From Nostoc sp. B(2019) (GTDB lineage Bacteria > Cyanobacteriota > Cyanobacteriia > Cyanobacteriales > Nostocaceae), in contig NZ_WVID01000001.1 of assembly GCF_010091925.1 (NCBI RefSeq), positions 338,894 through 402,893 of the forward strand: a stretch of DNA of 64,000 nucleotides, read 5' to 3'. Below, one piece after another: positions 56,991 through 64,000 of this stretch. Numbering within the stretch: position 1 is the stretch's first letter; each line of letters begins with the position of its first letter. The notes under the pieces are model-generated. The model searched no databases. It saw only the letters and a program-made list of their open reading frames with translations, and was not told the origin of the DNA. The translations under genes and the position numbers were made by a program.

Positions 56991-57115
56991 GAAGACGTTG
57001 CGCCTTTAATGTTCTTAAACGTTGCATCAAAGGTGAAGGATTCGCTGATGATTCTTGATAGTGCTGTTCTCGCCACTTTGCTAACCGCAACATATAAGCA
57101 TCTATTTCAACACGA
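56977..57115 (-). pseudogene. Displaced C-terminal half of the DUF433 gene
   Basis: In the shifted frame the minus strand reads YYLHNRVEIDAYMLRLAKW then REQHYQESSANPSPLMQRLR to a TAA at 56977-56979. It completes a standard DUF433 protein of about 107 residues if one copy of the 4-bp repeat at 57129-57140 is removed. In its present state it lacks a start and is not translated as part of the gene. Confidence 0.75.
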
Positions 57116-57304
57116 TTATGCAGGTAGTAAGCAAGCAAGCGTCGCGTAAATTTTCTCCAAATTCAAGGAGGGTAGTTCCTCTAGAATCTGCTCCGGTGAA
57201 TATCCTTGCAGATAATATTGGATCACATTATCAATACCAATGCGATGCCCTTTGATACGGATGTCATCTGGATCTAAAAACTCAAAATAATCTTCTAGTT
57301 GCAT
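57116..57304 (-). CDS. DUF433 family protein, frameshifted after residue 57
   Basis: A 62-residue product that follows the DUF433 pattern (antitoxin-like, winged helix) up to LNLEKIYATLA, with GHRIGIDNVIQYYLQGYSPE and QILEELPSL. It then diverges to CLLPA and stops. The text GCTTGCTT on the coding strand (57131-57140 on the plus strand) looks like a 4-bp duplication. Removing one copy restores YYLHNRVEID and the full family C-terminus. The usual DUF5615 toxin-like partner is not seen, and a Uma2 gene lies 33 nt upstream. Confidence 0.8.
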   Translation of the reverse strand: MQLEDYFEFLDPDDIRIKGHRIGIDNVIQYYLQGYSPEQILEELPSLNLEKIYATLACLLPA

Positions 57305-57337
57305 CTATCTACCCCTGTAGAGCTTTTTAAAACTATC

Positions 57338-57880
57338 TTAGTCAAACTCTAAAGGCCACAAATCTGCAACTGGCACTTCCCACCCAGGAAGCAATTCGGG
57401 AACAGTCAAAATATCTCCATCGTGAAGTATTATTGCATCTTGTCCAAAATTGTAAACTTCCACAATCCGCTCATCGGGATTGAGCAAAATTCCTACTTTA
57501 GTTCCCAAAGCCAAAAATTCTTGAATCTTAGCTCTAAGATCCTCTAAATTATCGCTAGGGGACTTCACTTCTACAGTCAAATCAGGAGCCAATTGAGCAA
57601 AAGATTTGGGACTACGACGCAAGCGTTTGGCTAAGACAAACGAGGCATCCGGTGCGCGTAAATCTGAGTTGGGCAACCTAAAACCAGCGCTGGAAGCTGT
57701 TATTCGTCCTAGCTTGCGAGGTTTAACCCAGTTACGTAACTGGGCTACCATCTCAGCGGCAACTTCATCTGATTCGTATCCTGATGGACTCATGACAATA
57801 ATATTACCCTTGACTAGTTCCAGGCGATAGTCGGGGTACTGCTGCTGTATTTTTTCTAAGTCTTGAAGCGTCAGGGACAT
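57338..57880 (-). CDS. Uma2 family (DUF820) nuclease-like protein
   Basis: An apparently intact Uma2 protein of 180 residues from the ATG at 57880 (186 from 57898). It has MSLTLQDLEKIQQQYPDYRL, LVKGNIIVMSPSGYESDEVA, the catalytic Asp in SDLRAPDASFVLAKRL and Glu in DLTVEVKSPSDNLEDLRAKI, and ends with LLPGWEVPVADLWPLEFD. The downstream gene in the same direction is the broken DUF433. Uma2 genes often occur in many copies in cyanobacteria, sometimes near transposons; biological role unsettled. Confidence 0.9.
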   Translation of the reverse strand: MSLTLQDLEKIQQQYPDYRLELVKGNIIVMSPSGYESDEVAAEMVAQLRNWVKPRKLGRITASSAGFRLPNSDLRAPDASFVLAKRLRRSPKSFAQLAPDLTVEVKSPSDNLEDLRAKIQEFLALGTKVGILLNPDERIVEVYNFGQDAIILHDGDILTVPELLPGWEVPVADLWPLEFD

Positions 57881-58037
57881 AAAACCTCTGATTCTCACTT
57901 GTATTTATATTATGGAGACAACAGACCTCTTCAAGAGCGATCGCCCTCGTCGTGTCTACACTATTTCCCATGCTGCCCTAACACTCGTATGATCTAAATA
58001 TCAGGAAAATATAACAGCCAGATTTTCACTGCAAAAT

Positions 58038-58901
58038 ATGGGCAATATTTGGGAAATCGATTTTTACTCCCGTCCAATTCTGGACGCAAATCAGAAAAAA
58101 ATTTGGGAAGTCTTAGTCTGTGAGAGTCCTGCGGATATCAACACAAAAACAGATTCTTTGTTTCGCTATGCTCAATATTGCCCCAGTACCCAGGTAAATT
58201 CTGGCTGGTTGCGGACGGCGCTACAAGAGGCCATTACTAAAGCAGGAGAAACGCCAATAAAAATCCGCTTCTTCCGCCGCCAAATGAACAATATGATTAC
58301 TAAAGCTTGCCAAGACTTGGGTATTCCCGCCCAGCTTAGCCGCCGTACTCTGGTTCTCAATCAGTGGCTAGAACAGCGGTTGGAGCAAGTATATCCTCAA
58401 GAGCCAGGGTATCAAGAGGGGACTAGTCCTTCAGTACGCCTAGAAAAACCCTTACCTCAACGTTTACCAGATGCTTTGGAAGGACAGCAATGGGTATTTG
58501 TTAGTTTACAAGCTGCGGATCTCGTAGAGATGCCAGAGTGGGAAATCGGCTTTGGTGAAGCTTTCCCCTTAGAGTTAGCCCAAATATCACCCGAAACCCG
58601 CATTCCTGGCATTTTGATTTTCTCATCCAGAGCGTTGCCCTTAGCTGCCTGGATGTCTGGTTTAGAGTTGGCTTTCATGAAATTTGACACAAGTCAAGGA
58701 GCAAGATTGCTTTTAGAGACTGGTGTTACAGAAAGCTGGATTGTGGCAAATATTAAAAATCCTCAAACTTTAGCAGAAGCCAAAGGTTTTGAAGAAGCCA
58801 AGCAAAAAGCTAATGGGGTACATTTTATGGGTGTACAGTCTGATCCCAAAGCCCAATCTTTTACTGGCTTTTGGCTGTTACAAGAGGTCAATATCCTATA
58901 A
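58038..58901 (+). CDS. Tab2/Atab2 family RNA-binding protein (DUF1092)
   Basis: A 287-residue protein of the Tab2 family, which in chloroplasts helps translation of photosystem I mRNA. It starts MGNIWEIDFYSRPILDANQK with the conserved WEIDFYSRPI and contains KIWEVLVCESP, IRFFRRQMNNMITKACQDLG and the family end QSFTGFWLLQEVNIL. In cyanobacteria the function is inferred from plants and algae: RNA binding linked to photosystem assembly. Stands alone. Confidence 0.9.
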   Translation: MGNIWEIDFYSRPILDANQKKIWEVLVCESPADINTKTDSLFRYAQYCPSTQVNSGWLRTALQEAITKAGETPIKIRFFRRQMNNMITKACQDLGIPAQLSRRTLVLNQWLEQRLEQVYPQEPGYQEGTSPSVRLEKPLPQRLPDALEGQQWVFVSLQAADLVEMPEWEIGFGEAFPLELAQISPETRIPGILIFSSRALPLAAWMSGLELAFMKFDTSQGARLLLETGVTESWIVANIKNPQTLAEAKGFEEAKQKANGVHFMGVQSDPKAQSFTGFWLLQEVNIL

Positions 58902-59610
58902 AAGAATGGCATTGGGAAGAAGAAAGTAAAAATTTTATCCTCCGTCATAAACAAAAGTTTATGAGTGCCTATTGACTAATAATCAAAAATAGTGTGCGCC
59001 AAGATAGATTGAAATATAGCGATGATTTGGAATAATTACCAAAAACTTAGCTAAAGCCTTTCATCCCCTGCTCTTTAGGGCAAGGGATAAAACGCGAACG
59101 GGCGGTGATCAGAACTTTCTCAGAGTGTGGTTCCAAATTAAAACCGCTGAAATAGGTTTAGACGTGCCAATGATTTGGGATAATTATCTGCGTCCATTAG
59201 CGGAAAGTTTGAGCGCCGAAAGCCGATTCGGTGAACATAACTTTCCAAAATAAAAACAGCGTTGATTTGCGGAAGGTCTGATCTGATCCGAAAAGTCCGA
59301 AGGTTGGTTTTCGATCATCGAAACTTCAGGCGACTATCAGAACTTTCCCAGAGTGTGGTTCCAAATCGCAACTGCTGAAATACACCGATAATTTTTAGAA
59401 TTATTTAGTGTGTATCAGCCTACCCTGCGGCAAGCCTTTTGAGTGAAGCTCAAGAGCGTCACTAAGACCAGTCGCCTAGGTTGGGAAACTAAAGGAGACT
59501 GTGCGTAGCTAGCTAGCTGCCTTCCCGTAGGGGTATAGCGCTGGACTCACTGCTCTTAGGGGGTCTACATCTGCGATTCAAAATCCACAATCCACAATTC
59601 ACAAAGGGTC
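58902..59610. other. Intergenic region with three related repeat copies
   Basis: No gene seen. It contains a hairpin at about 59066-59091 (CATCCCCTGCTC, loop TTTA, GGGCAAGGGATA), three related repeat copies (listed next), and text near 59515-59560 belonging to an interspersed repeat (CCTTCCCGTAGGGGTATAGC). A small RNA or transposon end is possible but not shown. Confidence 0.6.
59011..59405. repeat. Three-copy degenerate direct repeat
   Basis: A 45-nt core begins at 59110 and again at 59338 (CAGAACTTTC, then CAGAGTGTGGTTCCAAAT) with about 40 of 45 bases equal, 228 bp apart. Each core is followed by GAAATA and then ATGATTTGGGATAATTA-like text; a third, more degenerate copy of that last part starts at 59011 (GATGATTTGGAATAATTA). 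Confidence 0.7.
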
Positions 59611-60927
59611 ATGGGTTCTGAAATTTTGTCACAAGAAGATACACTAGCAGAACATCTGCTGGAACTAGCTATAAAATCTGGAGCAGAAGCTGCTGAAGTG
59701 TATCAGTCGCGATCGCTTTCTCGACCAGTTTTTTTTGAGGCAAACCGACTCAAGCAGCTAGAAACTAGTCAATCTGAAGGCACAGCACTAAGGCTTTGGC
59801 GAAACGGGCGTCCAGGACTCACCGTGGCTTACGGTTATGTCCAAGCGCAAGTGATGGTAGAACGAGCTCTTGCCTTGAGTCAACTGAATCAACCGGAACC
59901 AGTGGAATTAGGCAGTAATTTTCAGCCATCCTACCCCAACTTAGGGGAAAATGTGCCTATAGAGGTTTTGGTAAACTGGGGCAAAGAAGCGATCACCCTC
60001 ATCCGCGACGCCTATCCAGAGGTTGTGTGCAATAGTGACTGGGAATGTGATGTTGAAACTACCAGGCTTGTCAATACCAAAGGTTTAGATTGTCACTACA
60101 CCGATACTACCCTCAGCTGTTATATGTCAGCAGAATGGGTACGTGGTGATGATTTTTTGAGTGTTTCTGATGGGCAAACTCAGCGGGGTGAACTGCAACC
60201 AGAAAAATTGGCTAACCAAATTTTACAGCGGTTAATTTGGGCTAGAGAAAACGTTTCCCCCCCTACTGGCCGCATCCCAATTTTATTTACTTCTAAAGCG
60301 GCTGATATGCTTTGGGGTACTGTGCAAGCGGCTTTGAACGGCAAACGAGTTTTAGAAGTAGCTTCTCCTTGGGCAGAACGCCTAGGAAAACCAGTAATTG
60401 CGCCCAGTCTCACTCTCTACCAAGATCCAGAAGCAGGCCCTTATAGTTGTCCTTTTGATGATGAAGGTACTCCCACTCAATCTTTAGTGTTTATCCAAAA
60501 CGGGATTTTACAGCATTTTTATGGCGATCGCACCACCGGAAATCAACTAGGCATTGGCACGACTGGGAATGGTTTTCGCCCTGGTTTGGGTAGCTACCCT
60601 ACCCCTGGTTTATTTAATTTTCTCATCCAGCCTGGTTCTGCATCCCTACAAGACTTGATTCAACAAATGGATGATGGCTTGATTGTGGATCAAATGCTGG
60701 GTGGTGGCGGCGGTATTTCTGGAGACTTTTCAATCAATATTGATTTAGGCTACCGTGTGCAAAATGGTCAAGTAATTGGGCGCGTTAAAGATACGATGGT
60801 TGCTGGCAACGTCTATACAGCCCTTAAACAAGTGGTTACACTAGGCAGTGATGCCGATTGGAATGGTTCTTGTTATACTCCATCTTTGATAGTAGAAGGA
60901 CTATCCACGACTGGGAGAAGCAATTAG
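59611..60927 (+). CDS. pmbA: PmbA/TldE family protease subunit
   Basis: A 438-residue subunit of the TldD/TldE type. These act in pairs on small peptides, such as in microcin maturation and CcdA degradation; the metal is carried by TldD, and this subunit lacks an HExxH motif, as is usual for PmbA/TldE. It shows LAIKSGAEAAEVYQSRSLSR at the N-terminus, EGTALRLWRNGRPGLTVAYG, LFTSKAADMLWGTVQAALNG and MLGGGGGISGDFSINIDLGY. The TldD partner is not in this window. Confidence 0.9.
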   Translation: MGSEILSQEDTLAEHLLELAIKSGAEAAEVYQSRSLSRPVFFEANRLKQLETSQSEGTALRLWRNGRPGLTVAYGYVQAQVMVERALALSQLNQPEPVELGSNFQPSYPNLGENVPIEVLVNWGKEAITLIRDAYPEVVCNSDWECDVETTRLVNTKGLDCHYTDTTLSCYMSAEWVRGDDFLSVSDGQTQRGELQPEKLANQILQRLIWARENVSPPTGRIPILFTSKAADMLWGTVQAALNGKRVLEVASPWAERLGKPVIAPSLTLYQDPEAGPYSCPFDDEGTPTQSLVFIQNGILQHFYGDRTTGNQLGIGTTGNGFRPGLGSYPTPGLFNFLIQPGSASLQDLIQQMDDGLIVDQMLGGGGGISGDFSINIDLGYRVQNGQVIGRVKDTMVAGNVYTALKQVVTLGSDADWNGSCYTPSLIVEGLSTTGRSN

Positions 60928-61036
60928 AAATTTAACTGTTAGTGATGGGAACTCTTAAGAGGGGGAAGGGTAAAAGGTTAAAGGGTAAGGGGTTGGTTTT
61001 TCCCTTTCCCCCTTCCCCCTTTCCCTTTTATTAATG

Positions 61037-61092
61037 CCCCAATCCCCAATCCCCAATCCCCAATCCCCAATCCCCAATCCCCAATCCCCAAT
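61037..61092. repeat. Heptamer short tandem repeat (CCCCAAT) against the clc start
   Basis: Eight perfect CCCCAAT units end 5 nt before the clc ATG at 61098. There is no GGAG-type ribosome binding site in this stretch. Confidence 0.97.
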
Positions 61093-61097
61093 CCCCT

Positions 61098-63866
61098 ATG
61101 TCGCTTCCTGTTCTGACTCAGCGCTTTCGCACTTGGTGGCAGCCTAGAAGAGGTTTAGCGATCGCAGAAGCTTCTGTTATCGGTCTAGTTGCTGCTCTAT
61201 CTGCGGTGTTCTTGAAAGTCGGATCGGGATGGCTAGGAACATGGCGAGTCTATAGTGCTCACGTTTTACCAGCCTGGCTTGCCCTACCAGCAATTGGTCT
61301 TGGCTTTGGTTTTCTGGCTGGTTTTTTGGTGCAGAGGTTAGCACCGGAGGCTGCGGGTAGCGGTATCCCGCAAGTTAAAGCCTCGCTTGCCAATGTGCCA
61401 GTTAATTTATCTTGGCGTGTGGCAGGGGTGAAGTTACTCAGTGCCATGATCGCTATAGGTTCTGGGATAACTCTAGGACGGCAAGGCCCCACTGTGCAAG
61501 TCGGAGCAGGTTTGGCAGGGGGTATGAGTCGCTGGGTTCCCACTTCCCCAGAACATCGACGGCAAATGATTGCTGCTGGTGCAGGTGCGGGTTTGGCAGC
61601 TGCTTTCAATGCTCCAATTGCAGGTGTATTATTTATCGTTGAGGAGCTACTCCAGGATTTATCAGGAATCACCCTAGGAACCGCGATTATCGCCTCGTTC
61701 ATTGGTGGGGTAATCTCTCGGCTATTGGGTGGTGGTAGTTTGGATTTGAATCTGCAATTAACGCAATCCTCCAGCCAATTCTCCATTCCAGAGATTCCCT
61801 TTTTCATACTATTGGGCATCTTGGCAGGGTTGCTGGGTGCATTATTTAATCGTGGACTAATATTTAGTATTAAATTATATCGAAATTTACACATCAGCTT
61901 ACCGCTGCGGGTGGCTTTAGCTGGATTTATTTCTGGTGTGGTCGTGGCAATGCTACCCAGTTATTTCCGTGATAATACTGGATTACGAGAGTATGTGATT
62001 ACTGGTAGTGCTAATCCTTCCTTTGCGGCGATCGCTTTTGCGGCTCAGTTCATCCTTACCCTGGTGGCATTTGGTTCAGGAGCGCCTGGGGGATTATTCG
62101 CTCCCAGTCTTATTTTAGGTTCTTGTTTAGGGCATTTAGTCGGTGTGTCCGAGTTTTACCTTTTGGGAGCAGGTTCACTTACTACCTACGCTCTAGCGGG
62201 TATGGGTGGATTTTTTAGCGCCGTTTCTAAAGTGCCAATCACAGCAATTGTGATTGTGTTTGAGATGACTACAGATTTCAATCTGGTGCTACCTTTGATG
62301 ATTGTTTCTGTAACGGCTTACCTGGTTGCGGAAAAGGTAGTGCCTGGTTCGCTTTACGAGAAACTTTTAGAGTTGAACGGCATTACTCTCGTCAAAGAGG
62401 CTCCCATAGAAGGGACATTGACAAAGTTAACAGCAAGAGATGTGATGCAGGAACGGGTAGAAACTCTAGATGCAGATATGACTTTAGAAGAAGCAATGCA
62501 GGCGTTTGCCCGTTCTCACCATCGTGGTTTCCCGGTAGTAGAGGATAGTAAGCTGGTAGGGATTGTTACCCAATCAGATTTAATGAAAATACGCGATCGC
62601 AACTTAGCTAATGATATTCCCTTAAGGGAAATCATGACGCCTGCTCCGATGACGGTAACACCAATCCATACCTTGAGTAATGTACTGTATTTACTTGATC
62701 GTTATCAAGTCAGTCGTTTACCAGTGCTCCAAGGGCGGAAACTCATTGGGATTATTACCCGTGGCGATATTATTCGAGCAGAAGCAGACCATCTCAATGG
62801 TGAAAACGGGATTCCTGGGCCGCGACCAGAACCTTCTTATGTAGTTTACCAAACGCGATCGCCTAGCATTGGCAGAGGCAGATTATTAGTACCAGTAGCT
62901 AATCCAGAGACAGCAGGTATCCTTTTACAAATGGCAGCAGCTATTGCCCGCGATCGCCATTATGAAATAGAGTGCGTACAAGTAATAGTGGTATCTCGTC
63001 ACAGTTCCCCATCCGAAACACAGGTAAGAACTGCTAAAAGTCGCCGTTTGCTACGACAGGCAGAAGTTTTAGCGAAAAAATGGCGAATTCCCTTACATAC
63101 GCAAATTCGCGTGACTCACGATGTCGCGCAGGCAATTTTGGAGACAATTAACGAACAACACATCGACTTGATTTTAATGGGGTGGAAAGGCAATACCTCC
63201 ACTCCTGGGCGGATTTTTGGCAATGTTGTAGACACCATAATTCGCCAAGCCACTTGTGATGTGGTGTTGGTGAAGTTGGGACAAGGGGGAAAGGGGAGCA
63301 GGGGAGCAGGGGAGCAGGGGAAGGGCTTTTCACTCAGTAACGCCAGTCCGCTCAAGTCGGGGAACCCGCCCACGCGGCTGGCTCCTCAGCACGGGCTAAA
63401 CGCCCCGCTACCGCTAACAGCACTCCCTTATAGAGACGCAATGAATCGCGTCTCTACTCCCCAGTTCAACCACTGGCTAGTACTTATGGCTGGTGGCCCC
63501 AATGCGCGGGTGGCGATTAAATTGTTACCTGCTTTGGTGACATTGGGGAATAATCCACAGATTCGCTTGACACAGGTGTTTAAACCATCTGAGTTAAAGC
63601 CAGACATGACAGTTTTAGAACAAGCCATTCGTCAGTTGATGCGTCGTCGCAATTTATCTAATACTGTAGTTGCTGTCCCAGTCCAAGCTGATTCAGTTAC
63701 CGAAGGTGTGATTAGCCTAGTAAAAACCGAAGGTTATGATGTTGTGGTTTTAGGAGCTTCTCGTGAGGGATTATTACAACATGCGATTCAAGGTAATATT
63801 CCTGAAGCGATCGCCTCTGGTGTGGATAGTACAGTTATTTTGGTTAGGGGTGCAATTAATAATTAA
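61098..63866 (+). CDS. ClC-type chloride channel/antiporter with CBS pair and two Usp-like domains
   Basis: A 922-residue inner-membrane protein. The ClC core (about residues 20-430) shows GSGIPQVKASL, LGRQGPTVQVGAGLAGG, VLFIVEELL and FGSGAPGGLFAPSLILGSCL. Two CBS domains follow (about 445-570, with HHRGFPVVEDSKLVGIVTQS and RLPVLQGRKLIGIITRGD), then two UspA-like domains (about 595-725 and 790-922). The gating glutamate position reads Gln (GRQGP). Between the Usp domains lies a low-complexity insertion encoded by repeat DNA. The protein would move chloride or exchange it for protons, regulated by ligand binding to CBS and Usp domains; the exact mode is inference. Confidence 0.92.
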   Translation: MSLPVLTQRFRTWWQPRRGLAIAEASVIGLVAALSAVFLKVGSGWLGTWRVYSAHVLPAWLALPAIGLGFGFLAGFLVQRLAPEAAGSGIPQVKASLANVPVNLSWRVAGVKLLSAMIAIGSGITLGRQGPTVQVGAGLAGGMSRWVPTSPEHRRQMIAAGAGAGLAAAFNAPIAGVLFIVEELLQDLSGITLGTAIIASFIGGVISRLLGGGSLDLNLQLTQSSSQFSIPEIPFFILLGILAGLLGALFNRGLIFSIKLYRNLHISLPLRVALAGFISGVVVAMLPSYFRDNTGLREYVITGSANPSFAAIAFAAQFILTLVAFGSGAPGGLFAPSLILGSCLGHLVGVSEFYLLGAGSLTTYALAGMGGFFSAVSKVPITAIVIVFEMTTDFNLVLPLMIVSVTAYLVAEKVVPGSLYEKLLELNGITLVKEAPIEGTLTKLTARDVMQERVETLDADMTLEEAMQAFARSHHRGFPVVEDSKLVGIVTQSDLMKIRDRNLANDIPLREIMTPAPMTVTPIHTLSNVLYLLDRYQVSRLPVLQGRKLIGIITRGDIIRAEADHLNGENGIPGPRPEPSYVVYQTRSPSIGRGRLLVPVANPETAGILLQMAAAIARDRHYEIECVQVIVVSRHSSPSETQVRTAKSRRLLRQAEVLAKKWRIPLHTQIRVTHDVAQAILETINEQHIDLILMGWKGNTSTPGRIFGNVVDTIIRQATCDVVLVKLGQGGKGSRGAGEQGKGFSLSNASPLKSGNPPTRLAPQHGLNAPLPLTALPYRDAMNRVSTPQFNHWLVLMAGGPNARVAIKLLPALVTLGNNPQIRLTQVFKPSELKPDMTVLEQAIRQLMRRRNLSNTVVAVPVQADSVTEGVISLVKTEGYDVVVLGASREGLLQHAIQGNIPEAIASGVDSTVILVRGAINN
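63280..63466. repeat. Interspersed repeat element lying in frame inside clc
   Basis: About 187 nt inside the clc gene have the look of intergenic repeats: purine-rich GGGGAGCAGGGGAGCAGGGG near 63295, a patch with GGGCTAAACGCCCCGCTACC near 63399, and a palindrome, TAGAGACGC...GCGTCTCTA (63431-63456), of the same type as the one at 7897-7925. It encodes about 60 residues rich in Gly, Pro, Ser and Leu without stops. Confidence 0.75.
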
Positions 63867-64000
63867 AAATTACAAAGCTGATTGAATTTAGAAAAAACTA
63901 TTTGAAAATTAGTATTTTTAGCATATAGGAATCATATTTGATTTCTGAAAAAGACTGCGAGATAATACGGATAGAGAGATCTGTCTAAGAACGAACAATG

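Noticed and set aside
58902..59610. tmRNA, RNase P RNA or tRNA in the gene-free region
   Set aside because: I looked for the conserved ends and cores of these RNAs and for a T-loop and did not find them.
61259..61894. 211-residue minus-strand frame inside clc
   Set aside because: Complement of the Gly/Ala-rich ClC membrane core; no independent evidence.

Overview
The window looks like chromosomal DNA of a filamentous, heterocyst-type cyanobacterium (Nostocales, Nostoc-like). The evidence is moderate GC content, very many HIP1 octamers (GCGATCGC), intergenic short tandem heptamer repeats (STRRs), small palindromic elements, and cyanobacteria-typical families (Tab2/DUF1092, UPF0182, DUF561, Uma2, DUF433, SLH-OprB iron porin, PEP-CTERM, GAF and response-regulator genes). 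This taxonomic call is inference from these marks. I saw no rRNA, tRNA, CRISPR array or intact transposase. Layout: 1-2185 (minus strand) holds an edge-truncated GNAT acetyltransferase, a GAF protein and a TAT-type metallophosphoesterase. 2318-7291 (plus) holds a membrane protein, a histidine kinase/OmpR regulator pair, a single-domain receiver, and a HAMP receptor that stops where a kinase core should begin. 7292-8087 is repeat-rich and includes a 14-unit 21-bp tandem array. 8088-17448 (plus) is a surface-glycan island: two MurG-like glycosyltransferases, a GT4, a GT2, an MsbA-like ABC exporter, a two-part histidine phosphatase and a UDP-glucuronate-4-epimerase-like enzyme, followed by an outer-membrane porin. 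19025-19786 holds a second 21-bp array, before a PEP-CTERM protein. 20862-32365 continues the envelope theme: a nucleotidyltransferase fused to a degenerate phosphomannomutase, murA with a probable ATT start, an M48 peptidase, two GT4 enzymes and a large secreted propeller-like protein. 32824-36045 holds a fasciclin protein and an unrecognised three-gene cassette (coiled coil, small basic protein, HNH nuclease), the best candidate here for an undescribed system. 36390-55083 is mostly housekeeping and metabolism: lnt, gyrA, pirin, Dps, aldo/keto reductase, glucokinase, phosphatase, a NucS-like nuclease, a broken Uma2 gene, a LivF-type ATPase, UPF0182, a cNMP-binding protein, a FetB-like permease and a DegT aminotransferase. 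55212-63866 holds DUF561, a methyltransferase, a frameshifted DUF433 gene, Uma2, Tab2, PmbA/TldE and a large ClC-CBS-Usp protein. The glycosyltransferases, exporter, epimerase, nucleotidyltransferase and MurA suggest a region rich in envelope and exopolysaccharide synthesis, but no enzyme's substrate can be fixed from sequence alone. A second theme is small-scale genome erosion: a truncated kinase, an amber stop in one Uma2 gene, a 4-bp duplication in DUF433, a duplicated 3' end beside the NucS-like gene, and intergenic repeat DNA lying in frame inside clc and lnt.
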